NCBI GenBank assembly: GCA_964017065.1
Contig: OZ024788.1
Span: forward strand, 3,240,887 to 3,304,886
Reading direction: 5' to 3'
From: Haliclona indistincta
Taxonomy: Eukaryota; Porifera; Demospongiae; Haplosclerida; Chalinidae
Length of the DNA: 64,000 nt
The notes under the pieces are model-generated. The model saw nothing but the letters and a program-made list of their open reading frames with translations, made no database searches and was not told the origin of the DNA. The first letter of the stretch is position 1. Every line of letters begins with the position of its first letter. The position numbers were made by a program, and so were the translations under genes. Of this stretch, positions 11,060 through 22,515 are shown in pieces.

Positions 11060-11300
11060 AGTGAATGACTCTACCTGATGGGAGGGAGGCTACTGCGCTC
11101 ACTGTCATTCACTCCTCAAAGGAGCCCAGCACATCAGTGCAGCAAAACATGCACAGGAAAGTGCAAAATGCACTTCAGGTGAGGAGTAGGGAAATCTTCC
11201 TTGTCAAACCAGAAATAAAAAGCACTGAATTTGTGAAGATAAGCATTAGAATAGAACAACAAAAACACAATCTTGCAGATAATTATAATTATGATAGAAG
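11060..11300. pseudogene. Mosaic remnant: BHR N-terminus joined to membrane-gene fragment
   Basis: 11062-11135 matches the BHR start region, in the plus sense: AATGACTC..CCTG.TGGGAGGGAGGCTACT then AAAGGAGCCCAGCAC, with internal deletions. Immediately after, 11160-11270 resembles 3415-3515 of the minus-strand membrane gene, with matching blocks AATG(C/T)(A/G)CTT and AAAGCACT. The two fragments come from unrelated families and neither is open. Confidence 0.6.
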
Positions 11301-12550
11301 TAATAAAGACACAGACATGTATTGCCAGCTAATAACGACATCCTGTTACAATTTCCGTATACTATCAAAACTTAGGTCCGTATATTCACTTTAGTTAATG
11401 TATTGTGTTCATTGGAAGATGAACTTCTACTCGGCGTCCTGACTTCCACAAACTAGATTTTCACTTGGTCGACCCAGGATAGCAAACTTCAGCCTATTAG
11501 CTATCGATTGAGCTAAAAATGTTGCTGTAGAGTTGAAAAAAGTCCGTTCCAAAACGCACTTCAAAGTCGTGACTATCGCCCAATTGCTAATGTATTAGCT
11601 GATGTCAAAATATGATTTTTATCGATTTTTGAGCGACTGTAACTAAAAAACTGTACTCGATTTTGAGTTGGTCGACCCCAGGTCTAATAGAACAGGGTCT
11701 GAAGATTTGAATGGTGTGTTCAAAATTGAAATCCAAAGAAAAAAGTAGGTTCCACTTTTGAGGTGAAGTTAGGTAAGAAACAAGTTTTGCCCGGGAAGAA
11801 ATGAAGTACAGCAGTTGCGTTTAGTACAGTTTGAGCATGGTTAATTCAGTTTAAACTGTAGCGCTAGTATCTCAGACTATCCCTAGACTGTCTAGAAGAT
11901 AGTACTTGGCAATTCTAGTGTAACAAAGGCTCAGGAGGGAGCCAGAAGTCACACCGTGACCGCCATTCTCTATGAGCTCTGATTTCGCCGCGCTGCTTAC
12001 TTTCTGTTCTGAAAAGAACATTGTTACAGGTAATACATAAGCTTGAGCTTCTTAGCATAGCTATACACAACCGTGTTGAAACAGTGGACGTCTACTGCAA
12101 GCGTTGTAGAGCTGTGAAGTTGCCTACCTGCACCATGCTAGCGAACGGCGACAAGGCTTTGTGGTTCAGAGCGAAGGAAACAGACGTTCAAGGCGCACCA
12201 ATAGGAGTACTTTTCAGTACCACAGACGCTACTGGGACCAGTAAAAACTGTGCAAGAAGACACACAGTGAACTATGATCCAAGGTGACCTTCACGGAACG
12301 GAGCGGTTGCCATTAGCAACCCGTTATATTAATCGTGTTACATTACAAGTAAATCGTGTTCTGTGCATAAACGTAATTCCGTGTGATGTCCTTTATTTCT
12401 GGTAATGGCGGCCAATACACATGTCGCTTCAGCAAGAAACATTCAATCATTGACCATACGAGATGTTTGAAGAAGATAACGTAGCTACGTGGGGCCACGA
12501 TCGTTCGATCGTGTATCTAACGAACAATAGAGAGATATCGAAAAAGCATC
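11301..12550. other. Intergenic, no gene recognised
   Basis: No exon with convincing splice sites or domain is visible. The sequence looks like a patchwork of old repeats. Confidence 0.4.
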
Positions 12551-12552
12551 CC

Positions 12553-13402
12553 TGAAGTCCTACAGTGTTCCACACGAAGAGAAGCAAAAATCTTTTTTTT
12601 TTTACATTTTGGTTCATATCTCAGGAACCAAGTGTCCTATGATTATTACGGCCTATTATTATTACGTTTTAAAGCGACAAACGAGACTCTTCTCTGCACG
12701 AGTGCCGCCATCTTGCGATTTTAATGGATTTTGTGATGTCACACGTTGGTTATGAGCATGTGTTGCATCATAACTATTACACTGATTCAATGTGTTTTCA
12801 ATAGTTATGACGTTTTACACAGCCAACAATTATTATGCGTGACATCACAAAAATCCATTAAAATCGCAAAATGGCGGCAAGAAAACGGCAATCGTGCAGA
12901 GAAGAGTCTCGTTTGTCGCTGTGAACACTTCTAGGGACGCTTAGTGTGCGGCAAAGTGTGGATAGATGTATTGGCTGTGCAGTCTCCAAGTATTGGAGCT
13001 TAACTCACACGGAATCGGATTTCCCATACCTAAAGTTTTGGCCGCTTGTCGCGAAATCCATCTTTTGGTTCCCGTTGCCGAACTAACGCTAGTTCAAGCC
13101 GGACACTTGCCTGAAGGTTAGAGCCCTAGGTGATAGTTGTAATGCAGCTTTAAGAAATCTTAACTAGCAGTAGTTCTGGAAATCCTAACCTAAAACTGTC
13201 ATTCCAGTGGGTGTGATACGCCGCCATGTTGTGACACGCCTACGTCACGTGACGCGAAGCCATATGAACCAGGGTGTTCAGTAAGGATAGAGGATCATAA
13301 TGGTACCTGCAACATGATCATAGGACACTTGGTTCCTGAGATATGAACCAAAATGTAAAAAAAAGATTTTTGCTCCTCTTCGTGTGGAACACTGTAGATC
13401 CT
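12553..13402. mobile_element. Nested inverted-repeat elements
   Basis: The outer arms are 12558-12645 and 13312-13400, sharing TTCCACACGAAGAG and GGTTCATATCTCAGGAACCA with their inverse. Inside, a second hairpin at 12671-12921 has arms GCGACAAACGAGACTCTTCT and its inverse, plus GATTTTAATGGATTTTGTGA and its inverse. This looks like one MITE inside or beside another. Confidence 0.8.
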
Positions 13403-13792
13403 GGGGTGGTAAGCGTGCTCATGTAGCTGCAAGCTCTTCGTTTAGCATGCAACTCGATAAAAACTGCACTAACCTCCTCGCAATGGTCGGTCTTGTACGC
13501 TTCGCGACGGCGGGGAGCATAGGCTCGAAACTTACATTAATCAGGTCCTAGAGACAGCGCGAGTAAGACTGAGTGCAAAAAGCAGCCACCAAGTTCAGTC
13601 TTGTCGTTAAAATAACAGTACCCAGTAAAATCATGAATATCATTAATTTTGGTATCCCGCCACCATTGTATTAGTATTGATAATGAATATACTATAATTT
13701 ATTGTATACTTTAGCGTCATCATTGACCAATTCATACTTATTTATTGACGTAGACATCCTGATATGAATCTAGGGCGCATTCTCCGAGTGTG

Positions 13793-13890
13793 TACAGACC
13801 TTTGCAAGTTGCTTAAATTGTGAGATGGGCGTCGGCATTATTGCCACCGCCCATTTCACAATCTCGCAACTTGCAAAGGTCTGTAAATAC
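13793..13890. repeat. 98-bp palindrome directly upstream of BHR1
   Basis: ACAGACCTTTGCAAGTTGC and its near-exact inverse flank a GGGCG..CGCCC core. The hairpin ends about 30 bases before the BHR1 ATG and replaces the leader block shared by BHR2-BHR4. Confidence 0.85.
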
Positions 13891-13919
13891 CTGCGATCAG
13901 GCAGGCTGCAGGAGAAGCC

Positions 13920-16733
13920 ATGGCGAGAATCAACACCGTTCTTTTAATAGGTTTACTGGTTTCTTTCTGCTATGCTAACGAGGAACTCAGGCTGATCTAT
14001 GTGGACAGCAGCGAGACTGGTGTCAATGACTCCTCCTGCTGGGTAGGAGGCTATTCCACTCCATGCCTCTCCCTCAACCTGGCCCTCAAAGGAGCCCAGC
14101 ACTACAACCACTCCATCACCATCCTCCTCCAACCAGGACAACACCAGCTGCACAGTGGCAGTGAGACTCAGCTCAGGAACATGATTGTAACCCGATCCAA
14201 GTAGCAATATTGTTTACTGGCTGCTCCTCAATAGAATTGAGCAATCTTCACGTTAATGAGTCTAGTGGCACTGGTGTTGCTGTTTATAATGCAATGGACA
14301 AAGTTAGCATTGACTCGTGTCAGTTCATGTACGGAGGAGGAGGAGGGTTAGTGATAGAGGCTAGCGAGGCCACCTCACAATCATTCTGTACTATAACTAA
14401 CTCCACCTTCACTCAAAACACTGCTAGTAGTGCAGCTGCTGGCCAGTGGATCAACCCGTGTGGCAGTACCACTAGAGGATCGACCGGAGGAGGCATCTCA
14501 GTGGTGCTCAGAGGAGAAGCAACCAACAACACTGTACAACTGGTCAATAGTGTACGTCTGAACAACAACAAAGCACAGTTTGGAGGTGGTTTGTTTCTAG
14601 GCTTCTATGGCAATGCCAGTGGTAATACTGTTACTGTAGACAATGCTGAGGTGACAGAGAATGAGGTGTTGATAGAGAAGGCTAGTTCAGCCAGTGGTGG
14701 AGGTATCTTTATTGGCTTTGCTGCTACTGGAACAAATGTTCTCTTTGGCAATGTAGTTACTATTAATAGTAGCAGTATTATCTCGAATGAAGCCGATAAT
14801 TGGTGGTGGCATTTCAGTAAATCTAGTGCACAATGCTCATGAATGTTCAACTGATAGTAACAAACTGGTCATTGAGAATAGTACATTTGACAGCAATACA
14901 GCATTTCAAGGATCATCTGCTTACTTGTCACAAAGTGGTAAGTGTAACCAACCTCTTCTGAACACCACAGTAAGCAACGGTATCTTCACCAATGGCTATT
15001 GCAGTACTGTCTTTAAAAGTCAGCATGCTTTACGCTGTTCTGGTAATGTACTCATGGAATTTATGCAACTGGTTATATTCCAGCGTGAGGTGTTGTTCAT
15101 TGTAGATCAACACAATTCATATAGTTCTATATCAGCTCTCAGTCTTCGTTCCTCATCCATTGAACTCTCATCTTCTGCTCAGTTACAGTTTATCAACAAC
15201 AGTGCTTATAATGGAGCTGGTATCCACCTGGTGGGGTCTAGCTCTATCATTCTGAATACTGGCTCTGCTCTCTTGTTCAAGCACAACACAGTTTCAGGTC
15301 AGGGTGGTGCCATCTATGCTGATACTTGCACTCTGAGTCAAACTGAATTTTGTGTATTTAACCACATCAACCCATCACTCCATCCTGATGAATGGGGTGT
15401 TAACATTACCTTCATTGATAACCAGCTAGCAACTGACCAACCTAATGCAATCTATATTGACTCAGTAAAATCTTATGATAAAATTAATGGCAAAATTCTT
15501 TTAATAAAACATTTTGCTGGAAGGGATGGTTTTATTCTCGAGTTGAGGGATATTATGGTCAGCTTGTATCTGGTCCTGCTTATGTCAGCTACAATGGTCC
15601 ATTCAACTATTCAATGTATCCTGGAAACACTCTAGATGATGTCATCCATCTGTATGATATCTGGGGCAATGATATCACAAATCCGAATTCAATTCCGATT
15701 GAGTTTGCTGATGACTATGCTTTTACAAATTTTCAACCAGCTACGTTATCATCAAGGATAGAAGTTAATTGTTCCAGTAATCCCTATATTAACCAAAGCG
15801 CAATCTTGTATATCCATCCATATCAGTTTCCTGGAGTTACAATAACACTAAATTTTAGTTGCTATGATTCCATATGTCATTTTTGTGACCGACGAATCAA
15901 CTGCTACAGTTTCAATTGCAATGCAAATGGCTATTCTGGATATTGTCCTAACTACACTTTAACCCTTTAAGGCCTATAGCGGATTTAGCCGTCACAATTG
16001 ACTCCACCTACTGTAGACGTCATAAATAGTGGGAAAAGTGCTCTAGAAAGGTCAAATAAAGGTTAAATGCAAAAGCTAACTTTACCTGAAAAAAATCACC
16101 TGTTTTTCGCCGCGCCCTCCCCACTAAAATATATAGAACGGGGGGGATTTTTAAAGGGGGTGTCCCCCCTTTAACCCGGGGTTCGAAGGGGCAGAGCCCC
16201 TCGCCGCTTTCGGCATTTTGGGGGCTTCAGGATGCCCGGAAATGCATACTTGGGCATAGAATATGGTCTAAACTATGCTGTTTGCTCACCTGGACACCAC
16301 CAGGTTTTTGTATCAGTCACCAGGGCTAAACGAAGACCAAAATTGGCTGAAAAATGACGAGGTCGCAGCACTTATTCGGCTTCAGTTCCGAATTGGGAGT
16401 GGCCAACTCAGAGTTTAGTACATGGTCGTAAACTTTGACATGCCAGGAAAAAACAGTGCTAGTTTGGAACAGCTAGCGTACTGCATGTTGTAGAAATCGC
16501 AAGACAAACTGTCAGTTTAGAGCAAGCCGAATTTTCGTCAAAATAATTCAGTCACTAAAGAGTTAAATAATTGTGACTATTTGCCGCACGGGTCATCATG
16601 TCATGGTGGTACTTGTGCTGAAGGCAGAGAAGGAATACTGTGTGGTAACTGTAGTGATGGATATGCTGTAGCCATTAATGATCCTGACTTCTCTTGTATC
16701 AAATGCAACTATCAATATGGAGTGGCTATATTT
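13920..16733 (+). pseudogene. BHR1, 5' part: broken beta-helix receptor-like gene
   Basis: Starts MARINTVLLIGLLVSFCYA (signal peptide), then the family motif YVDSSETGVNDSSCW and STPCLSLNLALKGAQHYNHS. Compared with BHR2 and BHR3 it has lost 157 bp after 14182, at a shared ATG, which shifts the frame. A 1-base insertion occurs near 14798 (GATAATTGG for GATATTGG) and another shift near 15500. The ectodomain repeats remain otherwise recognisable (GGGLFLGFYGNASGN, NSAYNGAGIHLVG). A TTAA-flanked MITE interrupts it at 15967. Coding similarity resumes at 16573 with the Cys-rich module (GILCGNCSDGYAVAINDPD). It then stops at 16733, at the first membrane helix, where a 5.8-kb insertion begins. A functional product is very unlikely. 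Confidence 0.9.
15967..16566. mobile_element. MITE with TTAA flanks inside BHR1
   Basis: The insertion is bounded by TTAA at both ends, with inner ends CCCTTTAAGG and CACTAAAGAG (inverse CTCTTTAGTG). TTAA target sites with CCC-starting ends are typical of piggyBac-type transposition, so this may be a piggyBac-derived MITE; that assignment is inference. A second copy is at 5850-6440. Confidence 0.75.
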
Positions 16734-17479
16734 TTAACCCTCGGCGCATGCGCGAGGGTTACGTATGGAGCGCGAACCATGCCATAATTCGTGCTGTCGA
16801 TACGCGAAAGTCGATTTACGACTCGATTTTCGATTGTTGATTCGATTTTTGATTCGTTCTTGGATCGTCAAATCGATTGTCGATTCGATTTTTGATTGTC
16901 GATTCGATTTTTGATTCGTTCTTGGATCGTCAAATCGATTGTCGATTGTCGATTCGATTTTCCTTCACTTACATTTATTCATGATCCTGATAGTCATTTT
17001 ATGGCTATTGCATCAACATGTCTGCTGGAGCTTCGGCTCCCAACCTGTCACTGTAGTTATAACACTTTTAGAGATAGCTTATTGTTATCATTTTGTGGTC
17101 ACAATGGATTTGGGCTTATATGATCATCACATGAACATTCATAGTACAGCTAACATCCTGACCCAGCATATATCATTATCACCATTTAACCTGAGCTTCT
17201 GTTAAAATAATGGTGATTTAATTTTGATTATAACAATGATCTACATACACTGCGAGCAATAATGTATCGCATGATGTCACTGCCTTGTACATTTCTCAAT
17301 TGTCGATGGACAGCCTCTTCTACTAAACTGGTATTAACTAGTTCAGTAAACTCCGGTACTGTCATGGTGTGATCATTATCAACAGAAACAGGCCCACTCC
17401 AGTCCACACCATGTAACTCCCAGTTGTTCTACATGTGAAATAATATTTCTGCAATACACAATACCATAGAAATTAATTT

Positions 17480-18650
17480 CTTACCGAGTGTTGATTAGTG
17501 ATTCCAGAAACTGCATGATCATTAGAGCAATTAGCACTGCGATTGCTGAGACCCAATATCCACTGCTGAAGTGGGGTTCTTCCACGAGCTGTACGCATCC
17601 GGTGATTATTCCATCCTTCTTTAAATAGAGCTACTTGTTGCCGAAGGTTAGGAGACAGTATGAAGGGCAAACAAATCAGCTTCATCACTTGGGTCAAGAT
17701 AGCCACAATCTTCAAGTGTATAAAACAGAGAATAGAAATATGAAGTGCATTCCGTAAACAAATCTCGCCAAAGGCGTTCTGTCCTCTGATTGTGGACACT
17801 GCGTCCGGTTATCATGCTCCCTCAGCCTGGCCCTCTTTCAGGATGCTCCAACATGTATCTAGCAACTAAAGTGTTTTCACCTCCCATGTCACTTCACAAT
17901 CTAGAAGGTAGGCCATACTGCTCTATTGCTTGAGTAAAACAAGACAACACTGTATCTGCTCGATTATTTGAAGCAACATTCAAGTACACCACCAAACGGC
18001 TAAAGCCATCGATGCCTCCATGTACCACAAACCTCCATCTAACAAGCTTATGATTTCCACCAATACGCCAAAGCGCATTTGGAGATGGAACATTATACAC
18101 TCTTCTATGTAGGGCCCGTCTTAACCTGTTTTCAGATCCAATTGGATCAACTCTTCGCAAAGACTGCCTGATGCGATCTCTCTGTACAACATAACCAGTT
18201 GATCTTAATATTCCACCAATCATTCTATAGCTTGCATCTTCATGATGACATTGTATGTTTCGTACTTGTTGATCAAGAGCAGTATCAGTGATTGTACTGT
18301 AACGCATTGATACTGTGAGACCAAGTTGTTGCAAACATCTTTGTACGGTTCGAAGAGCATGTGGGCCATGTCAGGCAAAGAAAAATTGTTGTGATACAAA
18401 AACAATAACTGTCGCTCACTGATAGGTAATGGAGGGCGACCTCGTGATGCTCCTCTTACTTCACAAAGCAAAGTGGTCTCCATTATAGAAATGAGTTCAC
18501 AAATAGAATGCGTCAATTCTTGTAAATCAGTAAAGTCATTGATGTCTGGGTCTTGCTCCAGTGCCAAACAGCAAATCAGTAGTTCCTCACATTTACGAAG
18601 TAATACAATCTTTCTTTCAGTATCGCAAAGATAAAAGTAAAGTAAAAAAT
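17480..18650 (-). pseudogene. Degenerate DDE integrase/transposase of the eukaryotic integrase-core type
   Basis: Read on the minus strand, the N-terminal part has RGRPPLPISERQLLFLYHNN, a helix-turn-helix-like region. Then come IRQSLRRVDPIGSENR, RRVYNVPSPNALWRIGGNHK and RWRFVVHGGIDGFSRLVVYL, the rve core, with AIEQYGLPSR following. Further on, in the same sense, are [37 protein letters not shown] and a C-terminal EGWNNHRMRTARGRTPLQ. Two TGA stops (before SDMGGEN and after RGPG) look like CGA-to-TGA decay. The residue normally Asp in the core IDGNHK motif is Gly here. This is a dead copy. Confidence 0.8.
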
Positions 18651-20541
18651 TTTTAATAAAAAACTGAAAAGTGTAGGGATGACTCTTAAAAAAGGAAAGG
18701 AACAAGATGGGATGATGCTTGCAATAGTAAAGGAACAAGATGGAATAATGCTTGCAAATGTAAAAGTCCCAAGTATCCCTACATCAGCGGCTTGCTGCGA
18801 CGACGTGCAATTGACAAATGCGGAATCCTCTTCTTATACCTTTTACAACCGTCAATTACTTATCAGACCGTGTCCTCCAAAACACAGATACCTCTAGTTA
18901 TTTACAACTGTCAACTATATCATCGGACTGCGTCCTCCAAACACAGCTACCTGCAGCTTATTTACAACTGTCAACTACTTCATCGGACTGCGTCCTCCTA
19001 AACACAGATACCTATTATTATAGTTATTCACAACCGTCAATTACTTCATCGGACTGCGTCCTCCAAACACAGATTCACAACCGTCAATTACTCCATCGGA
19101 CTGCGTCCTCCTTCAAGCCGCTGATGTAGGGATACTTGGGACTTTTACATTTGCTAGCATTATTCCATCTTGTTTCTTTACTATTGCAAGCATCATCCCA
19201 TCTTGTTCCTTTCCTTTTTTAAGAGTCATCCCTACACTTTTCAGTTTTTTATTAAAATTTTTTTACTTTACTTGTTCCTGTTACTTTTTTGATCACTGTC
19301 AGTTTGAACTTATTAGTTGTATTCTATGTTAGATGTTATTTCATTCTTACAACTCTGTGAGCAGTATATAGATACTAGTCTAGCAGAGATGTGAACGTGC
19401 ACAGCCTCTTGAGAGTAAGGAGTGTGGTTTAAATGTTTAATATTACCAATCACAAGAATAATCATTCATTGAAAGGTTTAAAATAGTTAAAGAGGTTGAG
19501 GACGCAGACAGCATAATGTCAAGTCCAGGTATGATTTGACAACATGATACTTGTTAGTATTGTAATGGATGAAGAAGAAGAGACTAGCACAGGCTGACAA
19601 TTCATGATGCTGCGAGCCTAAATAGTAGGAGCACGCCTAGTAGAATCTTGTTGAAGTCAATATCACACTCACAGAGGCTTCTAGTCCTTTGCAACTTACG
19701 CTGTGTGGTGTAGGAACCTTACTGTGCGTAGAATCTTGCTGCCGGTAAGCAGGCTAGACACTCAAGTTGTTCACGTCTGTGTAAGTCAGCTTTAACCCGC
19801 CATCTGAAGCGTTAACGAACACATCAGTGTTATTTAGGGTATAGTACTGGTTTAGACACATTTTCATACCTCTGGCTTGCGCGCTGAAGCGTCCAGAGCA
19901 GAGACAAAACGCAGTAGCGAGATAGCTGCAAAACCGATGTGGGCGGAGTTAATGATAAGCAGCGACAAGAGGGTTAATTAATGAAGTCGCTAGTCCAAAA
20001 CGGTCCAAAAACCATGTTTTTCAAGGATTACTCGCTTCTGGTAGTGTTTGATGCCTATCTAAGAAGTAAGTGCACTAACCCTGATAGATACACATGCGAT
20101 GGTGCAGGTTTGGTAGTGATTCGTTCACTCATGACAGCGCTATGCTTGTCAAAGAAGAAGAAGAAGAAAGAAGACGAACAATTCGCGTGGGCGGCGATTT
20201 CAGTTTACCACTTTAGAAACGTCTGCGAGCTTCGCCAAAGGTATTTTCTTGCTCAGAACAATCGCCTGATCAATCCTAGATGTCTAGAATCTCGAGAAAC
20301 GCTATAACAGGGAAGATCTGCAAATGCTCTCTGTCTTGATTTTCGTCGTCAAACAAGCAGTCCCGGCGACTTTCATAGACGTCCTACAAGCGCTTACACT
20401 TCAGAGTCACTCAGAGATAGTTAAAATGCAGTATAGATGTATAATAGTAGAGATATGTGCGAAAACTCATTTTCACACATGAGTAGCCGCCATCTTAATT
20501 CGTGGTCATCCCTACATATCATTGCCTATCGGCAATGATAA
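18634..20541 (-). mobile_element. Foldback element family 1, copy B (reverse orientation)
   Basis: This is the inverse of copy A. The foldback with GAACAAGATGG arms (18640-18790 and 19120-19290) encloses 60-bp units with CGGACTGCGTCCTCC. The opposite end is GTCATCCCTACATATCATTG at 20505-20524, followed by the palindrome-like TGCCTATCGGCAATGATAA. The element interrupts the integrase N-terminal region. Confidence 0.8.
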
Positions 20542-22515
20542 TAGCTGCGCCTAATATCTCTTACAGCACTTTTCAATTCGTCCAATATTTGCGGTACCAA
20601 CACAGCCATTTTGCTTGCGACACGCCAACTATGACTTAATAATAATTAATTTTTTTTTAATTTTTACATCGAATGGACAATCAAAAATCGAATCGACAAT
20701 CGATTTGACGATCCAAGAACGAATCGAAAATCGAATCGACAATCGATTTGACGATCCAAGAACGAATCAAAAATCGAATCGAAAATCGAATCGACAATCG
20801 ATAATCGAATCGACAATCGATTTGACGATCCAAAAACGAATCAAAAATCGAATCGACAATCGAAAATCGAGTCGTAAATCGACTTTCGCGTATCGACAGC
20901 ACGAATTATGGCATGGTTCGCGCTCCATAGTTACGGTACTCAGTTTGTCATTCGTTCATTATGCCTCGGTGGGCGGAGCCACGAGGCATACTGTAATCGC
21001 GTTGTCTGTCGTTCTGTCTGTCCGTCAGTCAGTCTGTCTGTTACACTATTTTTGCAGCGCACGCTGAACGGTGAGCTCTGATACTTGCAATAGAGGTAGA
21101 ACTCGATATTATCTCGGATGTGAACTAGCGAAAGTTCGATACAAAGCTTCGTTCTCGAGTTATGGCGTGATTTGCCTACTTTGTTTACCGTTGGTGGCGA
21201 TCTGGACTTCTCCAAAGGCAAAGCTGTTCACAGTTGACTGCCTAGAAGCTGATAGGTTAGAAATTTACTACAGGATAGCAGTGCAGGTCCAGAGAAATCG
21301 TGTAAGCAAGCTATGGAAGCTATCTCGCTCGTGGTATGCGTGTGCTGTGCTAAACACACACGCCCAGTTCAATTGTGGTTAGCACTGATTGGCTTCTGAT
21401 TGCATAACTAAAGCACTGATTTGTTGATTGCTGTATACAGAAATCCTGCATACATGCATCTGCATTTGCTGTGTTTGTGGAATGGTGGATAGTGTCATTC
21501 CACCGAGGCATCTGCACCTTAGGTGCTATTTTTCATTCTGTCTGTCCAATGAGCTGCAGAGACCATCGCTCACTTCTGAAACTCAGTAAAGGTATGAACA
21601 GGCTTAGCACGACAATGGCTTGCAATGTGACTCGTGGATTTTGCTAAAGTGCTTTCGTTCTCGAGTTATGTATGGCTGGCTCACCTTGACGGCCATCTTG
21701 GACCTCTCTGACTACAAAAGCGTCTATAGTTGACTATCTAGGTACTTGTAGATTCCATCTAAACAGCAGGACAGTTCTGAGTGTGCGTAGATATCAGCCT
21801 ACAGCTAGCAATGGCACCTACTCACGTGTTCATGCATGGTCACGCCCACATGACACGCCTAGGCCTATAAAGTGGTCAGCATTTTATTGTCTTCTGGCAG
21901 TTTCAATAGCAAGCAGGTTGCCTTTAGCTGCAAAGCTCCTACTGCAAACCATAACTAAGGAGCCAATGTGCAACACGCCGAGGGTTTTGCGAAGTCTGTT
22001 CATTCACTCGTTCATTCATTCGTTCTGTCCATCGAGCTGCAGAGACCATCGCTCACTTCTGAAACTCGGTAAAGGTATGAACAGACTTAGCACGACAATG
22101 GCTTGCAATGTGACTCGTGGATTTTGCTAAAGTGCTTTCGTTCTTGAGTTATGGCTGGCTCACGTACCTTGCCATGACCTGACGGCCATCTTAACTTCTC
22201 TGACAACAAACGCGTCCATAGTTGACTACCTAGGTACTTGTAGATTCCATCTAAACAGCAGGACAGCTCTTGGGGTGCGTAGACATCTCAAGAAAAAGCC
22301 TATCAAAGCCAAGAGCTATGGCTACCTACTCAGTGTTCACGGTCACGCCCACTTGACACACCTTGTCTCGGTTGTGGTCAGCACTTTGCTGTCTTCTGGT
22401 TAGCAGTGCAGTTTGGCTGTAGCTGCAAAGCTCCTTCTGCAAACCATAACTAAGGAGCTAACTCTACAAAGTTTGCAACGGCGCTCTAACGCCGAGGGTT
22501 CGTGAAATTCGTTCA

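Larger units (their letters stand above)
16734..22515. mobile_element. 5.8-kb nested transposon insertion in BHR1
   Basis: BHR1 coding similarity stops at GCTATATTTTT and resumes at TTATTACTGCAACTAG, which are adjacent in BHR3. The insert begins AACCCTCGGCG and ends near CGCCGAGGGTT, an inverted pair. Inside are CGATT-rich tandem repeats in opposite orientation (16800-16970 and 20680-20885) next to an inverted unique block with CGAATTATGGCATGGTTCGC, a degenerate integrase gene, foldback family 1 copy B, and a direct duplication (21540-21700 against 22020-22180). Confidence 0.8.

Noticed and set aside
20681..20902. Repetitive frame rich in Arg, Ser, Ile, Phe and Asp
   Set aside because: It is a translation of CGATT-type tandem repeats in a transposon.
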